DNA from: Peribacillus asahii
GTDB taxonomy: Bacteria; Bacillota; Bacilli; Bacillales; DSM-1321
Reading direction: 5' to 3'
Length of the DNA: 64,000 bases
Assembly: GCF_004006295.1 (NCBI RefSeq)
Contig: NZ_CP026095.1
Span: forward strand, 3,582,001-3,646,000
The position numbers were made by a program, and so were the translations under genes. Below are positions 38,039 through 46,489 of this stretch, in pieces. Under the pieces are notes generated by a model. The model was not told where the DNA came from and did not search any database. It was given only the letters and a program-made list of their open reading frames with translations. How positions within the stretch are numbered: position 1 is the stretch's first letter; each line of letters begins with the position of its first letter.

Positions 38039-40000
38039 CTACATTCTTAAGCTGAAAAACAGAGGTTCCATACCAAGCGTTGCCTTGTGCATTGCGGTCC
38101 CTCGACCACGAGCCAACTCCACGCTCTCAAGCTGAAAAACAGATCCATACCAATGGTTACCTTGTGTATTTTGGTCTCTCTGCCAAAAACCAACTCCACC
38201 ATTTTTTAATTTGCACACTACCCCTAAAACGCCTGAATGAGTTTCGAAAAATATTGGAATCCCCGTAACACCTCTAGCAAATGTCTGAGTTTTATACCAT
38301 TTTCCATCTGTATGTTGCCAATAGTGAGTCAAGGAAGAACCTGAGTAAACGATGAGATTTAAATCATCAGACTCATCTTTGATTGGAAGATAAATAGAAT
38401 AATTATTTGGGTTACGTTCGTACCATGGATATTTCCTGTTTTTATATATTTCTGAATTATGTCCCCTTTCAATATGTTGGATTAATTTCCTAGCAGGATT
38501 ATTCTCGTCCCGAATAATGGGGTGACATAGATAGCCACTATTGTCACTAAGGTAGTAGTATATAATTTCATCCAATGTAAAGTAAGGACGATAACGGACC
38601 ATCTTTGAGTCCAAAGGATTTGGATAATTTTTTTGCCTGAATCCAAGTTCCTTTGCCATGTTTACAAAGACAATCTCATCTACTCCCCAGGAAGTAGTCT
38701 TTAATAAAGCTTTTCTTAACTTTTCCTTCCTTTCTGGTTCAAGTAATGCTTTAACTATTGATCTCGAAATTACCTGACCAACATTAAAAACTCCATACAA
38801 AGGTTTTACATTAAATAATTTCCTCCATCTATTAATGTCTTTCTTAAGTTCTTTTCCAATAAACCAATCTTCACTTGGAATCCTAAGCTTGACCCCCATG
38901 TAATCCGAATCTTTCATTTCAGTTTGAATAAATTCTTCATATCCTTTTTTGATAAACCAAGCATCTGAGTCAATATTAATAAAGTATTCATAATTAATCC
39001 CTAACTCTTCCAACCATTCCATAGTTTCAAGAAAATAAATGGCAGTATACCCATACTTTAATTTACGGCTAGAGGGACAAACAGGAACACCTAGGCCTTC
39101 ACAAAGGGTCCAATCATGCCCCCCGTTGTATAAGACGATTGCACTGTTAGGACAATAATAACGGACATTATCAATTAGTTTCTTGACTAACTCTCTATTT
39201 TCATGAACAAGGATGGCAAAACAAATTTTGCTTTTAGGTGATCTCATATATGCATTTTCATTGCTATTTAAAATCTTAATATTATTAAGTTGAATCTTTT
39301 CTATATCATTCTTCCGTTCGGAAATAAGTTTAATTATTTCCTTCTTATTTCCACTTGCGCGTTTATAACGGTTGAGAAGTGCTCTATTCGCTTCACCATT
39401 CGGATTTGTTTCATAGTTTGAAGTAGGGTGCCACAAATGGTATATATCACCTTTACTATTCACTAATTTACCACAAAGCGTCTGAACAGAAAGTGAAAAG
39501 GCATCATCTTCGCCTCCCCAACCACTAAACCGTTCATCAAACCCTCCAACTGCCTCAAAATTCACTCTAGGTATAACAATAAGTTTTCCCGCAAATCCTT
39601 TGTAAATCCAATTTGCTTTAGTACATTCTTCTGATTTTACATCAATAGGCCACTTAGGTGTTGTTTTAAGTAATCTTTCTGTTCCTGATCTTTCAATATC
39701 ATAGATCCCAGTAAAAGGAACTACCCATGCTGCCTCATTAAGTACCTCTATTGCTTTAACAATTAGTTTAGGATCAAAAATGATATCTGCATCAGCTATT
39801 ACAAAAATTTCTCTTGTTGCCTTTTTAGCTGCTAAGTTTACAGCCTTGGATTTATTAATTTCATCTTTATCAATTATACCCAAACATAATTCTGCTTCGG
39901 GCATGACACGATTATAATATTGTTTAATCCATTTAAAAGCTTCCGCTCTTGGACCATTGTCTGTTTGGAAAGGAATAATTATTGAAACTTTTTCTAACAT
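38039..40000 (-). CDS. Two-domain glycosyltransferase with lectin-like C-terminal repeats
   Basis: This 653-residue cytoplasmic protein has no signal peptide. Residues 1-210 form a GT-A (GT2/GT7-like) domain: VSIIIPFQTDNGPRAEAF, IADADIIFD and FDERFSGWGGEDDAFSLSVQ (galactosyltransferase-type GWGGEDD). Residues 265-480 form a second transferase-like domain (CFAILVHENRELVKKLIDNV, then FINIDSDAWFIKKGYEEF). Residues 545-635 are Trp-rich blades (THYWQHTDGKWYKTQTF, GGVGFWQRDQNTQGNHWYG) like those of propeller lectins. The last 27 codons are in the wrong frame relative to a further blade: the alternative frame reads GVGSWSRDRNAQGNAWYG and would end near 38027. The substrate is unknown; a spore-surface or exopolysaccharide glycan is inference. 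Confidence 0.85.
   Translation of the reverse strand: MLEKVSIIIPFQTDNGPRAEAFKWIKQYYNRVMPEAELCLGIIDKDEINKSKAVNLAAKKATREIFVIADADIIFDPKLIVKAIEVLNEAAWVVPFTGIYDIERSGTERLLKTTPKWPIDVKSEECTKANWIYKGFAGKLIVIPRVNFEAVGGFDERFSGWGGEDDAFSLSVQTLCGKLVNSKGDIYHLWHPTSNYETNPNGEANRALLNRYKRASGNKKEIIKLISERKNDIEKIQLNNIKILNSNENAYMRSPKSKICFAILVHENRELVKKLIDNVRYYCPNSAIVLYNGGHDWTLCEGLGVPVCPSSRKLKYGYTAIYFLETMEWLEELGINYEYFINIDSDAWFIKKGYEEFIQTEMKDSDYMGVKLRIPSEDWFIGKELKKDINRWRKLFNVKPLYGVFNVGQVISRSIVKALLEPERKEKLRKALLKTTSWGVDEIVFVNMAKELGFRQKNYPNPLDSKMVRYRPYFTLDEIIYYYLSDNSGYLCHPIIRDENNPARKLIQHIERGHNSEIYKNRKYPWYERNPNNYSIYLPIKDESDDLNLIVYSGSSLTHYWQHTDGKWYKTQTFARGVTGIPIFFETHSGVLGVVCKLKNGGVGFWQRDQNTQGNHWYGSVFQLESVELARGRGTAMHKATLGMEPLFFSLRM
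38046..38200 (-). repeat. Tandem 77-bp repeat at the end of the glycosyltransferase gene
   Basis: Copies at 38046-38122 and 38126-38200 share CTGAAAAACAGA, CCATACCAA and CCAACTCCAC blocks. Each encodes one Trp-containing blade. The two copies lie in different frames relative to the long ORF, which points to a frame change at their junction. Confidence 0.8.
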
Positions 40001-40311
40001 AGTCTCGCCTCATCTTCCTTAGTATGGATAAAAAGATTACTCAGAGTGTTAACGTTCTATTACTATGTGATTTCAACTAAGTTGGACAGGGCTTTTGCCA
40101 TAATGTTACAATTTTTCCTATTAGATGTTCAGGTATAGTGAGCAATCATCTTACATCATAATCCTTATAGAAAATTTCACATATCAACATAGTTAATTTG
40201 TCCCTTTCGAATTAACTCTCGCTCGCATTTTATAAGATAGATGCATATTAGCAGTTCGGTTACTAGTATCTGAGTGCAACTGGTGCAAATTCTGATTTGG
40301 AGAGATGCAAT
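40001..40311. other. Divergent intergenic region between the glycosyltransferase and kinase genes
   Basis: AT-rich region of 311 nt containing the divergent promoters of the two flanking genes. No ORF, clear sigma-A or sigma-K consensus, or strong hairpin was recognised. Confidence 0.4.
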
Positions 40312-40743
40312 GTGAAATTGGGTATCATGTGTGGAATCCCACTAAGTGGTAAATCAACATATGCTAAAGTTCTACAAAGTCAAGGATGGGTACGTGTATC
40401 TATCGATGACCTCAGGCTTGCTTTACATGGCCAAGTTTATAAAGCAGAGGCTGAACCACAAGTGTGGGCAATCGCTGAACTCATGGTCAGGTCGTTGCTA
40501 AAAAGTGGTCATAAAGTAATTGTCGATACCACAAACAGAACCAGAGAACGTCGTAGAAGATGGAGACGTGTAGCTAAAGAATTTGGACTTACGTTGGAAA
40601 TTTACCAAGTGAATACAGATTATGAAACATGTAAAGCACGAAATAAAGTTCTAAAGCGACTACCTCAAGATATATTAAAACAAATTCACAAAGAATACGA
40701 GAAACCCACGTTGAATGAGGGGACTATTATTAACGTAATTTAG
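40312..40743 (+). CDS. Small P-loop (AAA_33/polynucleotide-kinase-like) kinase
   Basis: This 143-residue protein has Walker A GIPLSGKSTYAK at its N-terminus, SIDDLRLALHGQVYK (the SxDDxR motif of zeta-toxin/T4-Pnk-like kinases), VIVDTTNRTRERRRRW (lid/catalytic segment) and a C-terminal helix. Such proteins phosphorylate nucleotides, nucleic acid ends or small metabolites; the substrate cannot be told. No antitoxin gene lies beside it, so a toxin role is not supported. GTG at 40312 is preferred (GGAG nine bases upstream) over a TTG five codons earlier. Confidence 0.8.
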   Translation: MKLGIMCGIPLSGKSTYAKVLQSQGWVRVSIDDLRLALHGQVYKAEAEPQVWAIAELMVRSLLKSGHKVIVDTTNRTRERRRRWRRVAKEFGLTLEIYQVNTDYETCKARNKVLKRLPQDILKQIHKEYEKPTLNEGTIINVI

Positions 40744-40826
40744 ATTCCATCTAATATAAATAGAGGTGATAGTTTTATTTTTATAAAAAACATGATAAAT
40801 AGAACGATATAACAGGAGGAAGATAA

Positions 40827-41720
40827 GTGAAAAAGTATATATCTTTTGATGTCGGCGGGACAAAAGTAAAGCACGGACTCTTGTTAGAGAATGGAACTAT
40901 TCTTTCAAAAGGTAGCTACAATACCCCGTGCACAAATCTAGATATATTTATAAAAGAGATGGTAGAAACAATTCAGAAGTACTTAAGAAATAATCATGTG
41001 ATGGGAGTCGCTATTAGTTTACCAGGCTTTATTAACCCCTATACAGGCTACTCAGAACGAGCAGGTGCTGTTACCGCATTAATTAATCAAAATTTAAAGA
41101 GTTTACTAGAAGCAAAAGTTCCTCTTCCAGTTGAAATTGAAAATGATGGCAACTGCGCTGCTATAGCAGAAAAAATAAGCGGTAACGCCAAAAATTGTAA
41201 CGATTTTATATGTGTAACAATTGGCACTGGAATTGGAGGGGGGATTTTTGTCGGTGGTAAACTTTTACATGGTCATAGTTTTAGAGCCGGTGAATTTGGC
41301 TTTATGATTACTCAAGCTAGTGGAAAGAATTTCGGTGATATATGGCATTCGACAGCTTCTACTTCTACCTTAATTAATTCCTATAAAAAACTTAAGGGAA
41401 TAAGTAAATATGAAAATATTAAAGGGGAGACCATTTTTTTAGAGGCAGCTAAAAGTAAATCGGTAAAAAGACTTATTGATGAATGGACTAGAAATATTAG
41501 TTATGGAATTTTTAACCTAGCAGCAACTTTAAACCCACAAAAAATATTGATCAGTGGTGGAGTATCCTCCCAACAAGATTTATTAACTACTATTAAAAAA
41601 CATCTAGACGAGCTTCCATGGTGGAATGATATTAAAATTCCAGTTGAACCATGTAAACATCGAAATAACGCTGGAATGATTGGGGCAATGTATCATTTAA
41701 TTCAAAAACAAGGTTCATAA
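40827..41720 (+). CDS. ROK-family sugar kinase
   Basis: This 297-residue protein has the N-terminal phosphate-binding ISFDVGGTKVKHGLLLENG, ISLPGFINP, the catalytic-region ENDGNCAAIAE, the ROK motif TIGTGIGGGIFVGGKLLHG and the adenosine motif ISGGVSSQQD. The usual CXCGXXGCXE zinc signature is missing: that region reads ASGKNFGDIWHSTAST. It resembles BglK/NagK-like kinases lacking the zinc site. The substrate is unknown, perhaps a hexose or N-acetylhexosamine. AGGAGGAAGATAA precedes the ATG. It lies 83 nt after the P-loop kinase and probably shares its transcript. Confidence 0.88.
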   Translation: MKKYISFDVGGTKVKHGLLLENGTILSKGSYNTPCTNLDIFIKEMVETIQKYLRNNHVMGVAISLPGFINPYTGYSERAGAVTALINQNLKSLLEAKVPLPVEIENDGNCAAIAEKISGNAKNCNDFICVTIGTGIGGGIFVGGKLLHGHSFRAGEFGFMITQASGKNFGDIWHSTASTSTLINSYKKLKGISKYENIKGETIFLEAAKSKSVKRLIDEWTRNISYGIFNLAATLNPQKILISGGVSSQQDLLTTIKKHLDELPWWNDIKIPVEPCKHRNNAGMIGAMYHLIQKQGS

Positions 41721-41824
41721 ATCTTTATATCATCTACATTCATAATTATAGTGCATTAAGAGTATACTACAAAAACTTATTACTTATGGTCTTCTTTTAT
41801 TTTTTTGACAGCCTTTTTCAATAT

Positions 41825-41880
41825 AAAAAGAGCTCAACCCAAAAGGTACAAAGTGTGTCTCTTGGGTTAGCTCCTTTTTT
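41825..41880. terminator. Bidirectional terminator between the ROK kinase and sigK
   Basis: GAGCT/AACCCA (41830-41841, one bulged C) pairs with TGGGTT/AGCTC (41863-41873) across a 21-nt loop, with AAAAAG before and TTTTTT after. It differs entirely from the terminator behind the sigK remnant at 37738. Nothing else is seen in 41721-41970. Confidence 0.78.
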
Positions 41881-41970
41881 CTATTATAGATTAACGGTAA
41901 AGCCTCACTTCAAGACGGAGAGAAAGCAGTAAGAAGAGGTACGTAAATCTTTACTGTATTTATCCTTCAA

Positions 41971-42684
41971 TTATTGTGATTTCTTTTCCTTTTCCGCCCG
42001 ATAAAATTCATGAAACATTTTCATCAGTGCCCGCTTTTCAATGCGAGAAACATAACTTCGAGAAATGCCCAGCTCCTTAGCAATTTCCCGCTGTGTTTTT
42101 TCCTTTTTTAAGTCAAGGCCAAACCTGCCAACAATTACTTCTTTCTCACGCTCATCAAGGATATCAATATACTTTTTAACTTTTTCCAACTCCATATTGA
42201 GTTGAATTGTATCAATTACATCCTCAGATTCAGACTTTAATACATCTATTAAGCTAATTTCATTTCCTTCCTTATCTTGCCCAATAGGATCGTGCAAAGA
42301 AACATCTTTCTTCGTTTTTTTTGTCGCTCTTAAATGCATAAGAATTTCGTTTTCAATACAACGCGCAGCATAGGTTGCTAGTTTTGTTCCTTTTCCATCA
42401 GAATAGCTTTCAATTGCTTTAATTAAACCGATTGTCCCAATAGAAATGAGATCTTCTGAATCTTCACCTGTATTTTCGAACTTTTTAACAATATGAGCAA
42501 CTAGGCGAAGATTATGCTCGATTAACTTATTTCGAGCATCACTGTCCCCCTCACTCATTAACTTTAAATATTTCTTTTCATCCTGAGAGGATAAAGGCTG
42601 GGGAAAGGCATTATTTTTTACGTAAGAAACTAATAAATAAAATTCTTTCATTAAATAGCCAATTGCAGTAAGAATTCCGGGCAT
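41971..42684 (-). CDS. sigK: RNA polymerase sigma factor SigK (pro-sigma-K), uninterrupted
   Basis: This 237-residue late mother-cell sigma factor directs spore coat and cortex genes. The prosequence [20 protein letters not shown] precedes [12 protein letters not shown]; by analogy with B. subtilis, SpoIVFB would cut between S20 and Y21. Region 2 ([37 protein letters not shown]) and region 4 ([39 protein letters not shown]) are complete. Start at 42684 has GGGAGG upstream. No skin element interrupts it. A CATAACAAT at 42725-42733 (minus strand) is a possible but imperfect sigma-E/K -10. Confidence 0.97.
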   Translation of the reverse strand: MPGILTAIGYLMKEFYLLVSYVKNNAFPQPLSSQDEKKYLKLMSEGDSDARNKLIEHNLRLVAHIVKKFENTGEDSEDLISIGTIGLIKAIESYSDGKGTKLATYAARCIENEILMHLRATKKTKKDVSLHDPIGQDKEGNEISLIDVLKSESEDVIDTIQLNMELEKVKKYIDILDEREKEVIVGRFGLDLKKEKTQREIAKELGISRSYVSRIEKRALMKMFHEFYRAEKEKKSQ

Positions 42685-42896
42685 AAATATAACCTCCCGT
42701 TTCTTTTGGCGTTCTCTTATCATTATTGTTATGCAAGAGGAAACTTGTTCTTGTCTGTCCTACTCGAAAATCATAGCAAATTCCACTATGGGTATTACTC
42801 ACTAGGCCTGTTTTATCGGATTAGGACGAAGCCCCAATCGCTCTTAAACGCTGCTACATATACTAATATACGTCAAAACAAGAAGGAGGTATTTCT

Positions 42897-43091
42897 ATGG
42901 GATACAGTTATGGCCCATACGGATGTGGTTATGGAGTTGGAGCTTATCCTGGACCTGCCCCAGTAGCATATGGAGCTGGAGGCTGGGGGTTTGGGTTCGC
43001 TCTAGTCGTTGTCCTCTTCGTGTTGCTGCTCATTTTCGGTTTCTGGTGGTGGTTCGCAGCAGGCGGTTGGGGCTGTGGACTAGGCTGCTAA
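42897..43091 (+). CDS. YjcZ-family sporulation membrane protein
   Basis: This 64-residue protein has a Gly/Tyr/Pro-rich start (MGYSYGPYGCGYGVGAYPGP), the family core GFALVVVLFVLLLIFGFWWW (one transmembrane helix) and a Gly/Cys end (GGWGCGLGC). The FALVVVLFVLLLI core marks the YjcZ/SscA family of small sporulation proteins associated with coat assembly. The N-terminal extension is longer than in typical 30-50-residue members. AAGGAGG precedes the ATG, and a CATATACTA (42857-42865) matches the sigma-E/K -10 pattern CATAnnnTA. Confidence 0.85.
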   Translation: MGYSYGPYGCGYGVGAYPGPAPVAYGAGGWGFGFALVVVLFVLLLIFGFWWWFAAGGWGCGLGC

Positions 43092-43094
43092 CAA

Positions 43095-43123
43095 AAAACT
43101 CGGCGAGTAGGCCGAGTTTTTTA
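43095..43123 (+). terminator. Terminator of the YjcZ-like gene
   Basis: AAAACTCGGC and GCCGAGTTTT pair around GAGTAG and continue into TTTTTT, right after the stop. Confidence 0.9.
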
Positions 43124-43301
43124 TAGTGGCTGATCTTAAACACCACCATTATTTTTTGATGAATCAAGCAGCCAGGGACTGATAAAAGCCTTGATGAACC
43201 TCACCAAAGCTTTAAAAATCCCTATTTACGAGTCTATTACTCCCTAGACTAACTTGGTATCCAGGGTCTATGAAAAAAGAAAGAGTTTCTGCTTTACTTC
43301 A

Positions 43302-45035
43302 CTATGCGTTCTTTCCCCATTCCCTTAACAGCATATTCAGCAATTCCCTATTTCGATTATTACGATTGGCACTTCCGTTCATTGTTCCATTTGATTTATT
43401 GTTTTTTTTGTTTCTAGCTTTCATCAGCATTTGATGCGCTATAATCAATTCATCAAGGTTTGATCGAGTCACTCCTGCAACTTGCTTTTTGTTTTCCATT
43501 GCTTTTTGATTTTCTACTGTTGCTGGTTTCTCTATTGCTTTTTGATTTTCCGTTGTGATTGGTTTCTCTGTTACTTTTTGATTTTCCATTGTGATTGGTT
43601 TCTCTGTTACTTTTTGATTTTCCATTGTGATTGGTTTCTCTGTTACTTTTTGATTTTTCACTGTGGCTGGTTTCTCTGTTACTTTTTGATTTTTCACTGT
43701 GGCTGGTTTCTCTGTTACTTTTTGATTTTTCGTTGTGATTCGTTTCTTTTTAGTTTTTTGATTTTTCGTTGTGGCTTGTTTCTCTGTTGGTTTATCTATT
43801 CTATCTGTAATAAATGAAATAGTTCCTGCAGTTTTAGGCTGGCTGGCTGTAAGTTCCATAGGAGTCTCTGCCGTATTCACTGAAACCGCTGTTTGTTTAG
43901 CTTGTTTCCATACTGTAAGAACCTCAGAAGCTACGCGATTCCATTTGTAGTGCGATAGGGCAAGCTCTCTTCCTCTTTCTCCCATTCTTTTCATCATTGC
44001 TTTGTTCGATAATACTTCTGTAATCTTTTCTACAAACTGACCTGGGTCCTCGGGATTTTCTACTACAAGACCATTTTCTCTTAATTGGATAACTTCTGCA
44101 TTTCCTCCTCTTGCCGTTGTTACGATAGGAAGGCCTGCTGCCATCGCTTCATAATGAACCCTTGCCAAAGGTTCTGGCCAAATAGATGTACACACAAATA
44201 AATCAGCGGCCGCAAACCAATTTTGAATTTCACTTGGTGCTACAAAACCTGTTGTCACAACAGGTATCGACAACTTTTTCGCCAGTGCTCTTACATAGGC
44301 AATATAATCTGTTACAGCATCCTGACTAAACCACTTACTTCCTACGATGACCAAGGCTAAGTCCTTATATTTCTGAGATAGCTCCGGCAATGCCCCGATT
44401 AATCTATCGACCCCTTTATTTCGTGAAAGCCTTCCCGCATATAAAATGACTGTTTTGTTTTCTAATCCATGTGCCTGACGAATATCTTGGCGAATCTCTT
44501 TCATATTTGGATGGCTACCTGGTAAAAATTGATCGGTATCTACCCCAGAATAAACCGTATGAACCTTTCCAACAGCCTGTGGATATAAGTTCTGTATAAC
44601 GTTTCCAACGTAATCGCTAACCGTTACAATACTTGATACTTCATTCAAGACCGCATTGGCCTCAATAGGATCAATTTTTTCTGCATTGAACATGTCATTA
44701 TGCATACTTAATGTAATTTTAGCTTCCGGAGCTACATTGCGAACAGGGAGAACAAGTCGCGGACGATTAAAAATATGGATTAAATCAAATTGATTAGATT
44801 CAAGATAACGAACGACTCCTTCTTTATACAATTCCAATATTTTTCCTGGCACCCGCACATAAGAAACACCATTGATTGTTTCCTCATCTGGTAACTCAGG
44901 ATCACTAATTCCAAGTACGGTAATATCATGCGATTGTTTTAAATAAGGGAGAATACCCGCTATATATGTTTGAATGGCCCCCCCTCGTATCGGAGGCATA
45001 GGAAGTTTTTCAGTACAGATCATTAAAACTTTCAT
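43302..45035 (-). CDS. cotSA: Spore-coat-associated glycosyltransferase CotSA with repeat tail
   Basis: This 577-residue protein has an N-terminal GT4-family domain (about residues 1-380): VLMICTEKLPMPPIRGGAIQ, ILYAGRLSRNKGVDRLIGAL, then AADLFVCTSIWPEPLARVHY and EAMAAGLPIVTTARGGNAEV. It matches CotSA (YtxN), a coat protein. Residues about 418-513 are roughly seven 12-residue repeats (NQKVTEKPATVK and variants), absent from B. subtilis CotSA (about 377 residues). An Asn-rich basic tail follows. It overlaps cotS by four bases (ATGA), as expected for the cotS operon. The repeat tail is basic, in contrast to the acidic YtxO-position protein nearby. Confidence 0.85.
   Translation of the reverse strand: MKVLMICTEKLPMPPIRGGAIQTYIAGILPYLKQSHDITVLGISDPELPDEETINGVSYVRVPGKILELYKEGVVRYLESNQFDLIHIFNRPRLVLPVRNVAPEAKITLSMHNDMFNAEKIDPIEANAVLNEVSSIVTVSDYVGNVIQNLYPQAVGKVHTVYSGVDTDQFLPGSHPNMKEIRQDIRQAHGLENKTVILYAGRLSRNKGVDRLIGALPELSQKYKDLALVIVGSKWFSQDAVTDYIAYVRALAKKLSIPVVTTGFVAPSEIQNWFAAADLFVCTSIWPEPLARVHYEAMAAGLPIVTTARGGNAEVIQLRENGLVVENPEDPGQFVEKITEVLSNKAMMKRMGERGRELALSHYKWNRVASEVLTVWKQAKQTAVSVNTAETPMELTASQPKTAGTISFITDRIDKPTEKQATTKNQKTKKKRITTKNQKVTEKPATVKNQKVTEKPATVKNQKVTEKPITMENQKVTEKPITMENQKVTEKPITTENQKAIEKPATVENQKAMENKKQVAGVTRSNLDELIIAHQMLMKARNKKNNKSNGTMNGSANRNNRNRELLNMLLREWGKNA
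43490..43790 (-). repeat. 36-bp tandem repeats inside cotSA
   Basis: A 36-bp unit (plus-strand core GGTTTCTCTGTTACTTTTTG) recurs about seven times with point changes and encodes the 12-residue NQKVTEKPxTxx repeat. Inner copies are nearly identical, which suggests recent slippage expansion. The period is a multiple of three, so copy number can change without frameshift. Confidence 0.9.
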
Positions 45036-46132
45036 AATGCTTCAACCCCAATCCAATCGTCTTTAATTTCTTCTAACACAGGCCATTTCGTTTGATCGAG
45101 ATTGATGATCGTTTGAATTAATTGAACCGCTTCTTCATTTAAAAATAATTCCGGCTCAAATATGGCTCCTTTCAAGTTCTTATAGAATTCATTAGGAAGT
45201 GACAATTCAATCATTAAGATATCATATACTTCAGCACTTATTGGATTCACTTCATGGTAAGCTTTAATCATTTCTCGTACCCAAGTCGTATCCCACTGAG
45301 AATTATCTATCATTTTATTCGAAATTAGTTTTCGTAAATCCCGAATCGGAAGATCGAAGGCGACACCATCGAGGTCAATAATCCACATCCCATCTGAACC
45401 CATTTGACCATTGGACCAGCCATAATCTTGGTGCACTAATCCCCAATACGTGTTTCCTTTAGCCACTAAATCAAGATAGCTTGATTGATTCAGTCTTTCT
45501 AAACTCTGTATGGCTTGCTGTTCAAAGACATCTACTGCTTGTAATAAATGAGAGCTAGCCGGCATTTCTGGATAAGCATACGCAATATTTCGTAACCAAT
45601 CCATTTTAGTAATAATCTTTTCAAAATTCCTTGGCCATTTATGCAGCCTTGTCGCCATTTCAGCATGCTTTGGAGGTTCATATCCTTTACTTAAACGATG
45701 AAACTCACCAATAGCTCTACATAAATGTTTCGCACCTTCTAAGTCTTTTGAAGCAGGTGCTAAAGGTTCAATCCACTCCGCAACAAACCATAATTTCCCG
45801 CTTGCTTCAACATAATTGCTTCCATCCTTTGTTTTCACAATCGCCGGAACTCTTGCTTTTTGAATTTCCACTAAATATTCTTGAGCTCCTAAACTGAATA
45901 AGCTTCTAGTCGGCCTACGATGCAATAACTTCAAACTTTTTGGCCCTGCAGATGTCTCCACTTTCCAAATAGCGCCACCTCTTGCCGGCTTAGTTGCCAT
46001 GACTTGCATACTTTGAACCGAAAAATCATAATGCACCAGCACTTCACTTGCTATTTTTTCAATATATTCAGGCACAAAAAGTTCCGACATCAACTCGTCA
46101 AGTTCCCATGGTTCAATCAGTATGTTCTCCAC
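45032..46132 (-). CDS. cotS: CotS-family spore coat protein (kinase-like fold)
   Basis: This 366-residue protein belongs to the CotS/CotI/YtaA family with an aminoglycoside-phosphotransferase-like fold: KVETSAGPKSLKLLHRRPT, LVHQDYGWSNGQMG (HxDxxxxN-like catalytic loop) and MWIIDLDGVAFDLPIRDLRK (DxD metal site). Several coat members of this fold are kinases (for example CotH is, by a different fold), but activity for CotS is unproven. It starts with GTG, with AGGAGGG six to seven bases upstream. It lies directly upstream of cotSA; in B. subtilis the operon is expressed under sigma-K and GerE. Confidence 0.87.
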   Translation of the reverse strand: MENILIEPWELDELMSELFVPEYIEKIASEVLVHYDFSVQSMQVMATKPARGGAIWKVETSAGPKSLKLLHRRPTRSLFSLGAQEYLVEIQKARVPAIVKTKDGSNYVEASGKLWFVAEWIEPLAPASKDLEGAKHLCRAIGEFHRLSKGYEPPKHAEMATRLHKWPRNFEKIITKMDWLRNIAYAYPEMPASSHLLQAVDVFEQQAIQSLERLNQSSYLDLVAKGNTYWGLVHQDYGWSNGQMGSDGMWIIDLDGVAFDLPIRDLRKLISNKMIDNSQWDTTWVREMIKAYHEVNPISAEVYDILMIELSLPNEFYKNLKGAIFEPELFLNEEAVQLIQTIINLDQTKWPVLEEIKDDWIGVEAL

Positions 46133-46489
46133 CTTATCCCTCCTATAAAATCAAAATAATCAAGTTTCCAAAATTAAAGCATAGAGCATTCATTCTTCCT
46201 AACAGATGCATTATGTCTAGGTTTTTGTACCTGCAGGATTCATTCACTACTTTTTACTAAGCTATGCTCAAAAAAAATATTTGTATAGGACAACCGCTTA
46301 AAGAATTCAACAATTGAAAGATAATGTCCATAACAAGATTCCAATATGTACGTTCATCATTTAACTTGCAGTGTTACAATAAAAGTCCGCATGCATGTGA
46401 AAAGCAGGTCCCCTTTAAGGAAAAACCTGCTGAATAAAATTGTATATTCGGTCTAAGTATTAAGACCATACTATACAACCTATATTATT
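46133..46489. other. Gap between the acidic repeat gene and cotS
   Basis: 357 nt without an ORF. It contains a hairpin (next entry). It probably also carries a promoter for cotS-cotSA, but no convincing sigma-K consensus was identified. Confidence 0.4.
46398..46431 (-). terminator. Probable terminator of the acidic repeat gene
   Basis: On the minus strand AGCAGGT and ACCTGCT pair around a 15-nt loop and are followed by TTTTC, about 60 nt past the stop at 46490. Confidence 0.6.

Noticed and set aside
40312-40743. Zeta-type toxin of a toxin-antitoxin pair
   Set aside because: The P-loop kinase fold fits, but no small antitoxin-like ORF lies beside it; the next gene is a ROK kinase.
43482-43817. 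111-codon plus-strand ORF rich in Phe/Cys/Trp
   Set aside because: Antisense shadow of the cotSA 36-bp repeats; no ribosome binding site.
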